Part shown: one piece after another, positions 37,301 to 52,300 of the stretch
Layout of the letters: the number at the start of each line of letters is the position of its first letter
How positions within the stretch are numbered: the first letter of the stretch is position 1
Origin: Agriotes lineatus
Taxonomy: Eukaryota; Arthropoda; Insecta; Coleoptera; Elateridae
Reading direction: 5' to 3'
Assembly (NCBI GenBank): GCA_940337035.1
Contig: CALNHX010005306.1
Coordinates: forward strand, 1-64,000
DNA length: 64,000 nt
Translations under genes and position numbers: made by a program
The notes under the pieces: model-generated
Databases searched by the model: none
Seen by the model: only the letters and a program-made list of their open reading frames with translations
Told to the model about the DNA's origin: nothing

Positions 37301-38112
37301 TCATATTGTGGTTGAAGGGTGCCATGAATATGGATAAAATACAATAAACTGTGATAAAAGTTCGCGGAAGTCGCAACAGCACTTATTAAACGCTATCTTA
37401 ATGCGAGTTCAGCATCCAATTGCTCTAGCAAGGGCATAGAGATATTTCTTTTGCAATACTAGTACTAGAAAAAACACTAGAAGTGCAACTTAAGCTCTAT
37501 GTTTGCATGTAGCCATTTTCAAGTGCATATTCTGAAAAATATACACACTACGAAAACCGCAGAGTGTTATTAGGATAGCCAGCTGTAGTAAATTGCTCAT
37601 ATTGTGGTTGAAGGGTGCCATGAATATGGATAAAATACAATAAACTGTGATAAAAGTTCGCGGAAGTCGCAACAGCACTTATTAAAGCTATCTTAATGCG
37701 AATTCAGTATCCAATTGCTTTAGCAACGGCATAGAGAGATTTCTTTTGCAATACTGGTACTCGTAAAGCAATAGAAGTACAAATTAAGAATCGTATTTTT
37801 ATTTGGCCATTTCCAAGTGCATAATCTGGTAAATACAAACGCTACGAACACATCAGAGTGTTATTAGGTGTCAAGTCCGTGGAAGTAGCTCTTAGTAAAT
37901 TCTATCGTAATGCGAATGTAGCATTCAGTTGCTCTAGCAAGGGCATAGAGATATTTCTTTAGCAATACTGGTACTCGTAAAACACACTAGAAGTGCAACT
38001 TGAGCTTTATGTTTCCATGTGGCCATTTCCAAGTGCATAATTTGAAAAATACACACTCTACGAAAACCTCATAGTGTTATTAGGACAGCCAGCTGTAGTA
38101 AATTGTTCATAT
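31345..38112 (+). repeat. 6.77-kb satellite super-repeat, copy 1
   Basis: Shares rare variants in the same order with the next block at an offset of 6768-6772 bp: TTATTACACTC (31717), the fused M2/M3 junction GGCCATTCCAAGTG (32432), GAGGTATTTC (32952), CGTAAACCAATAG (33571), AATGTTATAAAAG (34257), CATAATGTTATT (34979) and AGAGCAAGCTG (36687). I noticed only about ten single-base differences. Boundaries are approximate. Confidence 0.8.
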
Positions 38113-41100
38113 TGTGGTTGATGGGTTCCATGAATACGGATAAAATAAAATAAAATGTGATAAGTCTGTGGCAGTCGCAATATCACTTATTAAGCGCTAT
38201 CTTAATGCGAATTCAGCATCCAATTTCTCTAGCAAGGGCATAGAGATATTTCTTTTGCAATACTGGTACTCGTAAAACACAATATACGTGCAACTTAAGC
38301 TCTATGTTTCCATGTGGTCATTTCCAAATGCATAATCGAAAAAATACACACTCGACGAAAACCTCATAGTGTTATTAGGAGAGCCAGCTGTAGTAAATTG
38401 TTCATATTGTGGTTGATGGGTGACATGAATATGGATAAAATACAATAAAATGTGATAAAAGTTCGCGGAAGTCGCAACAGCCCTTATTACACTCTATCTT
38501 AATACGAATTCAGCATGTAATTGCTCTAGTAAGGGCATAGAGATATTTCTTTTGCAATACTAGTACTAGAAAAAACAGTAGAAGTGCAATTTAAGCTCTA
38601 TGTTTGCATGTAGCCATTTTCAAGTGCATATTCTGAAAAATATACACACTACGAAAACCGCAGAGTGTTATTAGGACAGCCAGCTATAGTAAATTGTTCA
38701 TATTGTGGTTGAAGGGTGCCATGAATATGGATAAAATACAATAAAATGTGATAAAAGTTTGCGGAAGTCGCAACAGCACTTATTAAACGCTATCTTAATG
38801 CGAGTTCAGCATCCAATTGCTCTAGCAAGGGCATAGAGATATTTCTTTTGCAATACTAGTACTAGAAAATACAGTAGAAGTGCAACTTAAGCTCTATGTT
38901 TGCATGTAGCCATTTTCAAGTGCATATTCTGAAAAATATACACACTACGAAAACCGCAGAGTGTTATTAGGATAGCCAGCTGTAGTAAATTGCTCATATT
39001 GTGGTTGAAGGGTGCCATGAATATGGATAAAATACAATAAACTGTGATAAAAGTTCGCGGAAGTCGCAACAGCACTTATTAAACGCTATCTTAATGCGAA
39101 TTCAGTATCCAATTGCTTTAGCAACGGCATAGAGAGATTTCTTTTGCAATACTGGTACTCGTAAAGCAATAGAAGTACAAATTAAGAATCGTATTTTTAT
39201 GTGGCCATTCCAAGTGCATAATTTGAAAAATACACACTCTACGAAAACCTCATAGTGTTATTAGGACAGCCAGCTGTAGTAAATTGTTCATATTGTGGTT
39301 GATGGGTTTCATGAATACGGATAAAATAAAATAAAATGTGATAAGTCTGTGGCAGTCGCAATATCACTTATTAAGCGCTATCTTAATGCGAATTCAGCAT
39401 CCAATTTCTCTAGCAAGGGCATAGAGATATTTCTTTTGCAATACTGGTACTCGCAAAACACAATATACGTGCAACTTAAGCTCTATGTTTCCATGTGGTC
39501 ATTTCCAAATGCATAATCGAAAAAATACACACTCGACGAAAACCTCATAGTGTTATTAGGAGAGCCAGCTGTAGTAAATTGTTCATATTGTGGTTGATGG
39601 GTGACATGAATATGGATAAAATACAATAAAATGTGATAAAAGTTCGCGGAAGTCGCAACAGCCCTTATTAAACTCTATCTTAATACGAATTCAGCATGTA
39701 ATTGCTCTAGTAAGGGCATAGAGGTATTTCTTTTGCAATACTAGTACTAGAAAAAACAGTAGAAGTGCAACTTAAGCTCTATGTTTGCATGTAGCCATTT
39801 TCAAGTGCATATTCTGAAAAATATACACACTACGAAAACCGCAGAGTGTTATTAGGACAGCCAGCTATAGTAAATTGTTCATATTGTGGTTGAAGGGTGC
39901 CATGAATATGGATAAAATACAATAAAATGTGATAAAAGTTCGCGGAAGTCGCAACAGCACTTATTAAACGCTATCTTAATGCGAGTTCAGCATCCAATTG
40001 CTCTAGCAAGGGCATAGAGATATTTCTTTTGCAATACTAGCACTAGAAAAAACAGTAGAAGTGCAACTTAAGCTCTATGTTTGCATGTAGCCATTTTCAA
40101 GTGCATATTCTGAAAAATATACACTCTACGAACACCGCAGAGTGTTATTAGGATAGCCAGCTGTAGTAAATTGCTCATATTGTGGTTGAAGGGTGCCATG
40201 AATATGGATAAAATACAATAAACTGTGATAAAAGTTTGCGGAAGTCGCAACAGCACTTATTAAACGCTATCTTAATGCGAATTCAGTATCCAATTGCTTT
40301 AGCAACGGCATAGAGAGATTTCTTTTGCAATACTGGTACTCGTAAACCAATAGAAGTACAAATTAAGAATCGTATTTTTATGTGGCCATTTCCAAGTGCA
40401 TAATCTGGTAAATACAAACGCTACGAACACATCAGAGTGTTATTAGGTGTCAAGTCCGCGGAAGTAGCTCTTAGTAAATTCTATCTTAATGCGAATGTAG
40501 CATTCAGTTGCTCTAGCAAGGGCATAGAGATATTTCTTTTGCAATACTGGTACTCGTAAAACACACTAGAAGTGCAACTTGAGCTTTATGTTTCCATGTG
40601 GCCATTTCCAAGTGCATAATTTGAAAAATACACACTCTACGAAAACCTCATAGTGTTATTAGGACAGCCAGCTGTAGTAAATTGTTCATATTGTGGTTGA
40701 TGGGTTCCATGAATACGGATAAAATAAAATAAAATGTGATAAGTCTGTGGCAGTCGCAATATCACTTATTAAGCGCTATTTTAATGCGAATTCAGCATCC
40801 AATTTCTCTAGCAAGGGCATAGAGATATTTCTTTTGCAATACTGGTACTCGTAAAACACAATATACGTGCAACTTAAGCTCTATGTTTCCATGTGGTCAT
40901 TTCCAAATGCATAATCGAAAAAATACACACTCGACGAAAACCTCATAGTGTTATTAGGAGAGCCAGCTGTAGTAAATTGTTCATATTGTGGTTGAAGGGT
41001 GCCATGAATATGGATAAAATACAATAAAATGTTATAAAAGTTCGCGGAAGTCGCAACAGCACTTATTAAACGCTATCTTAAGGCGAATTCAGCATCCAAT

Positions 41101-44100
41101 TGCTCTAGCAAGGGCATAGAGATATTTCTTTTGCAATACTAGTACTAGAAAAAACAGTAGAAGTGCAACTTAAGCTCTATGTTTGCATGTAGCCATTTTC
41201 AAGTGCATATTCTGAAAAATATACACTCTACGAAAACCGCAGAGTGTTATTAGGACAGCCAGCTGTAGTAAATTGTTCATATTGTGGTTGAAGGGTGCCA
41301 TGAATATGGATAAAATACAATAAACTGTGATAAAAGTTCGCGGAAGTCGCAACAGCACTTATTAAACGCTATCTTAATGCGAATTCAGTATCCAATTGCT
41401 TTAGCAACGGCATAGAGAGATTTCTTTTGCAATACTGGTACTCGTAAAGCAATAGAAGTACAAATTAAGAATCGTATTTTTATGTGGCCATTTCCAAGTG
41501 CATAATCTGGTAAATACAAACGCTACGAACACATCAGAGTGTTATTAGGTGTCAAGTCCGCGGAAGTAGCTCTTAGTAAATTCTATCTTAATGCGAATGT
41601 AGCATTCAGTTGCTCTAGCAAGGGCATAGAGATATTTCTTTTGCAATACTGGTACTCGTAAAACACACTAGAAGTGCAACTTGAGCTTTATGTTTCCATG
41701 TGGCCATTTCCAAGTGCATAATTTGAAAAATACACACTCTACGAAAACCTCATAATGTTATTAGGACAGCCAGCTGTAGTAAATTGTTCATATTGTGGTT
41801 GATGGGTTCCATGAATACGGATAAAATAAAATAAAATGTGATAAGTCTGTGGCAGTCGCAATATCACTTATTAAGCGCTATCTTAATGCGAATTCAGCAT
41901 CCAATTTCTCTAGCAAGGGCATAGAGATATTTCTTTTGCAATACTGGTACTCGTAAAACACAATATACGTGCAACTTAAGCTCTATGTTTCCATGTGGTC
42001 ATTTCCAAATGCATAATCGAAAAAATACACACTCGACGAAAGCCTCATAGTGTTATTAGGAGAGCCAGCTGTAGTAAATTGTTCATATTGTGGTTGATGG
42101 GTGACATGAATATGGATAAAATACAATAAAATGTGATAAAAGTTCGCGGAAGTCGCAACAGCCCTTATTAAACTCTATCTTAATACGAATTCAGCATGTA
42201 ATTGCTCTAGTAAGGGCATAGAGATATTTCTTTTGCAATACTAGTACTAGAAAAAACAGTAGAAGTGCAACTTAAGCTCTATGTTTGCATGTAGCCATTT
42301 TCAAGTGCATATTCTGAAAAATATACACACTACGAAAACCGCAGAGTGTTATTAGGACAGCCAGCTATAGTAAATTGTTCATATTGTGGTTGAAGGGTGC
42401 CATGAATATGGATAAAATACAATAAAATGTGATAAAAGTTCGCGGAAGTCGCAACAGCACTTATTAAACGCTATCTTAATGCGAGTTCAGCATCCAATTG
42501 CTCTAGCAAGGGCATAGAGATATTTCTTTTGCAATACTAGTACTAGAAAAAACACTAGAAGTGCAACTTAAGCTCTATGTTTGCATGTAGCCATTTTCAA
42601 GTGCATATTCTGAAAAATATACACACTACGAAAACCGCAGAGTGTTATTAGGATAGCCAGCTGTAGTAAATTGCTCATATTGTGGTTGAAGGGTGCCATG
42701 AATATGGATAAAATACAATAAACTGTGATAAAAGTTCGCGGAAGTCGCAACAGCACTTATTAAATGCTATCTTAATGCGAATTCAGTATCCAATTGCTTT
42801 AGCAACGGCATAGAGAGATTTCTTTTGCAATACTGGTACTCGTAAAGCAATAGAAGTACAAATTAAGAATCGTATTTTTATTTGGCCATTTCCAAGTGCA
42901 TAATCTGGTAAATACAAACGCTACGAACACATCAGAGTGTTATTAGGTGTCAAGTCCGTGGAAGTAGCTCTTAGTAAATTCTATCGTAATGCGAATGTAG
43001 CATTCAGTTGCTCTAGCAAGGGCATAGAGATATTTCTTTTGCAATACTGGTACTCGTAAAACACACTAGAAGTGCAACTTGAGCTTTATGTTTCCATGTG
43101 GCCATTTCCAAGTGCATAATTTGAAAAATACACACTCTACGAAAACCTCATAGTGTTATTAGGACAGCCAGCTGTAGTAAATTGTTCATATTGTGGTTGA
43201 TGGGTTCCATGAATACGGATAAAATAAAATAAAATGTGATAAGTCTGTGGCAGTCGCAATATCACTTATTAAGCGCTATCTTAATGCGAATTCAGCATCT
43301 AATTTCTCTAGCAAGGGCATAGAGATATTTCTTTTGCAATACTGGTACTCGTAAAACACAATATACGTGCAACTTAAGCTCTATGTTTCCATGTGGTCAT
43401 TTCCAAATGCATAATCGAAAAAATACACACTCGACGAAAACCTCATAGTGTTATTAGGAGAGCAAGCTGTAGTAAATTGTTCATATTGTGGTTGATGGGT
43501 GACATGAATATGGATAAAATACAATAAAATGTGATAAAAGTTCGCGGAAGTCGCAACAGCCCTTATTAAACTCTATCTTAATACGAATTCAGCATGTAAC
43601 TGCTCTAGTAAGGGCATAGAGATATTTCTTTTGCAATACTAGTACTAGAAAAAACAGTAGAAGTGCAACTTAAGCTCTATGTTTGCATGTAGCCATTTTC
43701 AAGTGCATATTCTGAAAAATATACACACTACGAAAACCGCAGAGTGTTATTAGGACAGCCAGCTATAGTAAATTGTTCATATTGTGGTTGAAGGGTGCCA
43801 TGAATATGGATAAAATACAATAAAATGTGATAAAAGTTCGCGGAAGTCGCAACAGCACTTATTAAACGCTATCTTAAGGCGAATTTAGCATCCAATTGCT
43901 CTAGCAAGGGCATAGAGATATTTCTTTTGCAATACTAGTACTAGAAAAAACAGTAGAAGTGCAACTTAAGCTCTATGTTTGCATGTAGCCATTTTCAAGT
44001 GCATATTCTGAAAAATATACACTCTACGAAAACCGCAGAGTGTTATTAGGACAGCCAGCTGTAGTAAATTGCTCATATTGTGGTTGAAGGGTGCCATGAA

Positions 44101-44880
44101 TATGGATAAAATACAATAAACTGTGATAAAAGTTCGCGGAAGTCGCAACAGCACTTATTAAACGCTATCTTAATGCGAGTTCAGCATCCAATTGCTCTAG
44201 CAAGGGCATAGAGATATTTCTTTTGCAATACTAGTACTAGAAAAAACACTAGAAGTGCAACTTAAGCTCTATGTTTGCATGTAGCCATTTTCAAGTGCAT
44301 ATTCTGAAAAATATACACACTACGAAAACCGCAGAGTGTTATTAGGATAGCCAGCTGTAGTAAATTGCTCATATTGTGGTTGAAGGGTGCCATGAATATG
44401 GATAAAATACAATAAACTGTGATAAAAGTTCGCGGAAGTCGCAACAGCACTTATTAAAGCTATCTTAATGCGAATTCAGTATCCAATTGCTTTAGCAACG
44501 GCATAGAGAGATTTCTTTTGCAATACTGGTACTCGTAAAGCAATAGAAGTACAAATTAAGAATCGTATTTTTATTTGGCCATTTCCAAGTGCATAATCTG
44601 GTAAATACAAACGCTACGAACACATCAGAGTGTTATTAGGTGTCAAGTCCGTGGAAGTAGCTCTTAGTAAATTCTATCGTAATGCGAATGTAGCATTCAG
44701 TTGCTCTAGCAAGGGCATAGAGATATTTCTTTTGCAATACTGGTACTCGTAAAACACACTAGAAGTGCAACTTGAGCTTTATGTTTCCATGTGGCCATTT
44801 CCAAGTGCATAATTTGAAAAATACACACTCTACGAAAACCTCATAGTGTTATTAGGACAGCCAGCTGTAGTAAATTGTTC
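38113..44880 (+). repeat. 6.77-kb satellite super-repeat, copy 2
   Basis: Tandem partner of 31345-38112 with the same private variants (for example the fused M2/M3 junction at 39202 and AATGTTATAAAAG at 41029). Small indels shift the offset from 6768 to 6772 bp along the block. Confidence 0.8.
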
Positions 44881-46239
44881 ATATTGTGGTTGATGGGTTC
44901 CATGAATACGGATAAAATAAAATAAAATGTGATAAGTCTGTGGCAGTCGCAATATCACTTATTAAGCGCTATCTTAATGCGAATTCAGCATCCAATTTCT
45001 CTAGCAAGGGCATAGAGATATTTCTTTTGCAATACTGGTACTCGTAAAACACAATATACGTGCAACTTAAGCTCTATGTTTCCATGTGGTCATTTCCAAA
45101 TGCATAATCGAAAAAATACACACTCGACGAAAACCTCATAGTGTTATTAGGAGAGCCAGCTGTAGTAAGTTGTTCATATTGTGGTTGAAGGGTGCCATGA
45201 ATATGGATAAAATACAATAAAATGTGATAAAAGTTCGCGGAAGTCGCAACAGCACTTATTACACGATATCTTAAGGCGAATTCAGCATCCAATTGCTCTA
45301 GCAAGGGCATAGAGATATTTCTTTTGCAATACTAGTACTAGAAAAAACAGTAGAAGTGCAACTTAAGCTCTATGTTTGCATGTAGCCATTTTCAAGTGCA
45401 TATTCTGAAAAATATACACTCTACGAAAACCGCAGAGTGTTATTAGGACAGCCAGCTGTAGTAAATTGCTCATATTGTGGTTGAAGGGTGCCATGAATAT
45501 GGATAAAATACAATAAACTGTGATAAAAGTTCGCGGAAGTCGCAACAGCACTTATTAAACGCTATCTTAATGCGAATTCAGTATCCAATTGCTTTAGCAA
45601 CGGCATAGAGAGATTTCTTTTGCAATACTGGTACTCGTAAAGCAATAGAAGTACAAATTAAGAATCGTATTTTTATGTGGCCATTTCCAAGTGCATAATC
45701 TGGTAAATACAAACGCTACGAACACATCAGAGTGTTATTAGGTGTCAAGTCCGCGGAAGTAGCTCTTAGTAAATTCTATCTTAATGCGAATGTAGCATTC
45801 AGTTGCTCTAGCAAGGGCATAGAGATATTTCTTTTGCAATACTGGTACTCGTAAAACACACTAGAAGTGCAACTTGAGCTTTATGTTTCCATGTGGCCAT
45901 TTCCAAGTGCATAATTTGAAAAATACACACTCTACGAAAACCTCATAGTGTTATTAGGACAGCCAGCTGTAGTAAATTGTTCATATTGTGGTTGATGGGT
46001 TCCATGAATACGGATAAAATAAAATAAAATGTGATAAGTCTGTGGCAGTCGCAATATCACTTATTAAGCGCTATCTTAATGCGAATTCAGCATCCAATTT
46101 CTCTAGCAAGGGCATAGAGATATTTCTTTTGCAATACTGGTACTCGTAAAACACAATATACGTGCAACTTAAGCTCTATGTTTCCATGTGGTCATTTCCA
46201 AATGCATAATCGAAAAAATACACACTCGACGAAAACCTC

Positions 46240-49200
46240 ATAGTGTTATTAGGAGAGCCAGCTGTAGTAAATTGTTCATATTGTGGTTGATGGGTGACAT
46301 GAATATGGATAAAATACAATAAAATGTGATAAAAGTTCGCGGAAGTCGCAACAGCCCTTATTAAACTCTATCTTAATACGAATTCAGCATGTAATTGCTC
46401 TAGTAAGGGCATAGAGATATTTCTTTTGCAATACTAGTACTAGAAAAAACAGTAGAAGTGCAACTTAAGCTCTATGTTTGCATGTAGCCATTTTCAAGTG
46501 CATATTCTGAAAAATATACACACTACGAAAACCGCAGAGTGTTATTAGGACAGCCAGCTATAGTAAATTGTTCATATTGTGGTTGAAGGGTGCCATGAAT
46601 ATGGATAAAATACAATAAAATGTGATAAAAGTTCGCGGAAGTCGCAACAGCACTTATTAAACGCTATCTTAATGCGAGTTCAGCATCCAATTGCTCTAGC
46701 AAGGGCATAGAGATATTTCTTTTGCAATACTAGTACTAAAAAAAAACAGTAGAAGTGCAACTTAAGCTCTATGTTTGCATGTAGCCATTTTCAAGTGCAT
46801 ATTTTGAAAAATATACACTCTACGAAAACCGCAGAGTGTTATTAGGATAGCCAGCTGTAGTAAATTGCTCATATTGTGGTTGAAGGGTGCCATGAATATG
46901 GATAAAATACAATAAACTGTGATAAAAGTTCGCGGAAGTCGCAACAGCACTTATTAAACGCTATCTTAATGCGAATTCAGTATCCAATTGCTTTAGCAAC
47001 GGCATAGAGAGATTTCTTTTGCAATACTGGTACTCGTAAAGCAATAGAAGTACAAATTAAGAATCGTATTTTTATTTGGCCATTTCCAAGTGCATAATCT
47101 GGTAAATACAAACGCTACGAACACATCAGAGTGTTATTAGGTGTCAAGTCCGTGGAAGTAGCTCTTAGTAAATTCTATCGTAATGCGAATGTAGCATTCA
47201 GTTGCTCTAGCAAGGGCATAGAGATATTTCTTTTGCAATACTGGTACTCGTAAAACACACTAGAAGTGCAACTTGAGCTTTATGTTTCCATGTGGCCATT
47301 TCCAAGTGCATAATTTGAAAAATACACACTCTACGAAAACCTCATAGTGTTATTAGGACAGCCAGCTGTAGTAAATTGTTCATATTGTGGTTGATGGGTT
47401 CCATGAATACGGATAAAATAAAATAAAATGTGATAAGTCTGTGGCAGTCGCAATATCACTTATTAAGCGCTATCTTAATGCGAATTCAGCATCTAATTTC
47501 TCTAGCAAGGGCATAGAGATATTTCTTTTGCAATACTGGTACTCGTAAAACACAATATACGTGCAACTTAAGCTCTATGTTTCCATGTGGTCATTTCCAA
47601 ATGCATAATCGAAAAAATACACACTCGACGAAAACCTCATAGTGTTATTAGGAGAGCAAGCTGTAGTAAATTGTTCATATTGTGGTTGATGGGTGACATG
47701 AATATGGATAAAATACAATAAAATGTGATAAAAGTTCGCGGAAGTCGCAACAGCCCTTATTAAACTCTATCTTAATACGAATTCAGCATGTAACTGCTCT
47801 AGTAAGGGCATAGAGATATTTCTTTTGCAATACTAGTACTAGAAAAAACAGTAGAAGTGCAACTTAAGCTCTATGTTTGCATGTAGCCATTTTCAAGTGC
47901 ATATTCTGAAAAATATACACACTACGAAAACCGCAGAGTGTTATTAGGACAGCCAGCTATAGTAAATTGTTCATATTGTGGTTGAAGGGTGCCATGAATA
48001 TGGATAAAATACAATAAAATGTGATAAAAGTTCGCGGAAGTCGCAACAGCACTTATTAAACGCTATCTTAAGGCGAATTTAGCATCCAATTGCTCTAGCA
48101 AGGGCATAGAGATATTTCTTTTGCAATACTAGTACTAGAAAAAACAGTAGAAGTGCAACTTAAGCTCTATGTTTGCATGTAGCCATTTTCAAGTGCATAT
48201 TCTGAAAAATATACACTCTACGAAAACCGCAGAGTGTTATTAGGATAGCCAGCTGTAGTAAATTGCTCATATTGTGGTTGAAGGGTGCCATGAATATGGA
48301 TAAAATACAATAAACTGTGATAAAAGTTCGCGGAAGTCGCAACAGCACTTATTAAACGCTATCTTAATGCGAGTTCAGCATCCAATTGCTCTAGCAAGGG
48401 CATAGAGATATTTCTTTTGCAATACTAGTACTAGAAAAAACACTAGAAGTGCAACTTCAGCTCTATGTTTGCATGTAGCCATTTTCAAGTGCATATTCTG
48501 AAAAATATACACACTACGAAAACCGCAGAGTGTTATTAGGATAGCCAGCTGTAGTAAATTGCTCATATTGTGGTTGAAGGGTGCCATGAATATGGATAAA
48601 ATACAATAAACTGTGATAAAAGTTCGCGGAAGTCGCAACAGCACTTATTAAATGCTATCTTAATGCGAATTCAGTATCCAATTGCTTTAGCAACGGCATA
48701 GAGAGATTTCTTTTGCAATACTGGTATTCGTAAAGCAATAGAAGTACAAATTAAGAATCGTATTTTTATTTGGCCATTTCCAAGTGCATAATCTGGTAAA
48801 TACAAACGCTACGAACACATCAGAGTGTTATTAGGTGTCAAGTCCGTGGAAGTAGCTCTTAGTAAATTCTATCGTAATGCGAATGTAGCATTCAGTTGCT
48901 CTAGCAAGGGCATAGAGATATTTCTTTTGCAATACTGGTACTCGTAAAACACACTAGAAGTGCAACTTGAGCTTTATGTTTCCATGTGGCCATTTCCAAG
49001 TGCATAATTTGAAAAATACACACTCTACGAAAACCTCATAGTGTTATTAGGACAGCCAGCTGTAGTAAATTGTTCATATTGTGGTTGATGGGTTCCATGA
49101 ATACGGATAAAATAAAATAAAATGTGATAAGTCTGTGGCAGTCGCAATATCACTTATTAAGCGCTATCTTAATGCGAATTCAGCATCCAATTTCTCTAGC

Positions 49201-49330
49201 AAGGGCATAGAGATATTTCTTTTGCAATACTGGTACTCGTAAAACACAATATACGTGCAACTTAAGCTCTATGTTTCCATGTGGTCATTTCCAAATGCAT
49301 AATCGAAAAAATACACACTCGACGAAAGCC
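46240..49330 (+). repeat. 3093-bp duplicated satellite block, copy 1
   Basis: Private variants (ACTAAAAAAAAACAG at 46735, CATATTTTGAAAAAT at 46799, GAGCAAGCTG at 47655, GTAACTGCTC at 47790) recur at an offset of exactly 3093 bp. Copies differ at several single bases, for example GGATAGCC against GGACAGCC. Confidence 0.7.
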
Positions 49331-52300
49331 TCATAGTGTTATTAGGAGAGCCAGCTGTAGTAAATTGTTCATATTGTGGTTGATGGGTGACATGAATATG
49401 GATAAAATACAATAAAATGTGATAAAAGTTCGCGGAAGTCGCAACAGCCCTTATTAAACTCTATCTTAATACGAATTCAGCATGTAATTGCTCTAGTAAG
49501 GGCATAGAGATATTTCTTTTGCAATACTAGTACTAGAAAAAACAGTAGAAGTGCAACTTAAGCTCTATGTTTGCATGTAGCCATTTTCAAGTGCATATTC
49601 TGAAAAATATACACACTACGAAAACCGCAGAGTGTTATTAGGACAGCCAGCTATAGTAAATTGTTCATATTGTGGTTGAAGGGTGCCATGAATATGGATA
49701 AAATACAATAAAATGTGATAAAAGTTCGCGGAAGTCGCAACAGCACTTATTAAACGCTATCTTAATGCGAGTTCAGCATCCAATTGCTCTAGCAAGGGCA
49801 TAGAGATATTTCTTTTGCAATACTAGTACTAAAAAAAAACAGTAGAAGTGCAACTTAAGCTCTATGTTTGCATGTAGCCATTTTCAAGTGCATATTTTGA
49901 AAAATATACACTCTACGAAAACCGCAGAGTGTTATTAGGATAGCCAGCTGTAGTAAATTGCTCATATTGTGGTTGAAGGGTGCCATGAATATGGATAAAA
50001 TACAATAAACTGTGATAAAAGTTCGCGGAAGTCGCAACAGCACTTATTAAACGCTATCTTAATGCGAATTCAGTATCCAATTGCTTTAGCAACGGCATAG
50101 AGAGATTTCTTTTGCAATACTGGTACTCGTAAAGCAATAGAAGTACAAATTAAGAATCGTATTTTTATTTGGCCATTTCCAAGTGCATAATCTGGTAAAT
50201 ACAAACGCTACGAACACATCAGAGTGTTATTAGGTGTCAAGTCCGTGGAAGTAGCTCTTAGTAAATTCTATCGTAATGCGAATGTAGCATTCAGTTGCTC
50301 TAGCAAGGGCATAGAGATATTTCTTTTGCAATACTGGTACTCGTAAAACACACTAGAAGTGCAACTTGAGCTTTATGTTTCCATGTGGCCATTTCCAAGT
50401 GCATAATTTGAAAAATACACACTCTACGAAAACCTCATAGTGTTATTAGGACAGCCAGCTGTAGTAAATTGTTCATATTGTGGTTGATGGGTTCCATGAA
50501 TACGGATAAAATAAAATAAAATGTGATAAGTCTGTGGCAGTCGCAATATCACTTATTAAGCGCTATCTTAATGCGAATTCAGCATCTAATTTCTCTAGCA
50601 AGGGCATAGAGATATTTCTTTTGCAATACTGGTACTCGTAAAACACAATATACGTGCAACTTAAGCTCTATGTTTCCATGTGGTCATTTCCAAATGCATA
50701 ATCGAAAAAATACACACTCGACGAAAACCTCATAGTGTTATTAGGAGAGCAAGCTGTAGTAAATTGTTCATATTGTGGTTGATGGGTGACATGAATATGG
50801 ATAAAATACAATAAAATGTGATAAAAGTTCGCGGAAGTCGCAACAGCCCTTATTAAACTCTATCTTAATACGAATTCAGCATGTAACTGCTCTAGTAAGG
50901 GCATAGAGATATTTCTTTTGCAATACTAGTACTAGAAAAAACAGTAGAAGTGCAACTTAAGCTCTATGTTTGCATGTAGCCATTTTCAAGTGCATATTCT
51001 GAAAAATATACACACTACGAAAACCGCAGAGTGTTATTAGGACAGCCAGCTATAGTAAATTGTTCATATTGTGGTTGAAGGGTGCCATGAATATGGATAA
51101 AATACAATAAAATGTGATAAAAGTTCGCGGAAGTCGCAACAGCACTTATTAAACGCTATCTTAAGGCGAATTTAGCATCCAATTGCTCTAGCAAGGGCAT
51201 AGAGATATTTCTTTTGCAATACTAGTACTAGAAAAAACAGTAGAAGTGCAACTTAAGCTCTATGTTTGCATGTAGCCATTTTCAAGTGCATATTCTGAAA
51301 AATATACACTCTACGAAAACCGCAAAGTGTTATTAGGACAGCCAGCTGTAGTAAATTGCTCATATTGTGGTTGAAGGGTGCCATGAATATGGATAAAATA
51401 CAATAAACTGTGATAAAAGTTCGCGGAAGTCGCAACAGCACTTATTAAACGCTATCTTAATGCGAGTTCAGCATCCAATTGCTCTAGCAAGGGCATAGAG
51501 ATATTTCTTTTGCAATACTAGTACTAGAAAAAACACTAGAAGTGCAGCTTAAGCTCTATGTTTGCATGTAGCCATTTTCAAGTGCATATTCTGAAAAATA
51601 TACACACTACGAAAACCGCAGAGTGTTATTAGGATAGCCAGCTGTAGTAAATTGCTCATATTGTGGTTGAAGGGTGCCATGAATATGGATAAAATACAAT
51701 AAACTGTGATAAAAGTTCGCGGAAGTCGCAACAGCACTTATTAAATGCTATCTTAATGCGAATTCAGTATCCAATTGCTTTAGCAACGGCATAGAGAGAT
51801 TTCTTTTGCAATACTGGTACTCGTAAAGCAATAGAAGTACAAATTAAGAATCGTATTTTTATTTGGCCATTTCCAAGTGCATAATCTGGTAAATACAAAC
51901 GCTACGAACACATCAGAGTGTTATTAGGTGTCAAGTCCGTGGAAGTAGCTCTTAGTAAATTCTATCGTAATGCGAATGTAGCATTCAGTTGCTCTAGCAA
52001 GGGCATAGAGATATTTCTTTTGCAATACTGGTACTCGTAAAACACACTAGAAGTGCAACTTGAGCTTTATGTTTCCATGTGGCCATTTCCAAGTGCATAA
52101 TTTGAAAAATACACACTCTACGAAAACCTCATAGTGTTATTAGGACAGCCAGCTGTAGTAAATTGTTCATATTGTGGTTGATGGGTTCCATGAATACGGA
52201 TAAAATAAAATAAAATGTGATAAGTCTGTGGCAGTCGCAATATCACTTATTAAGCGCTATCTTAATGCGAATTCAGCATCCAATTTCTCTAGCAAGGGCA

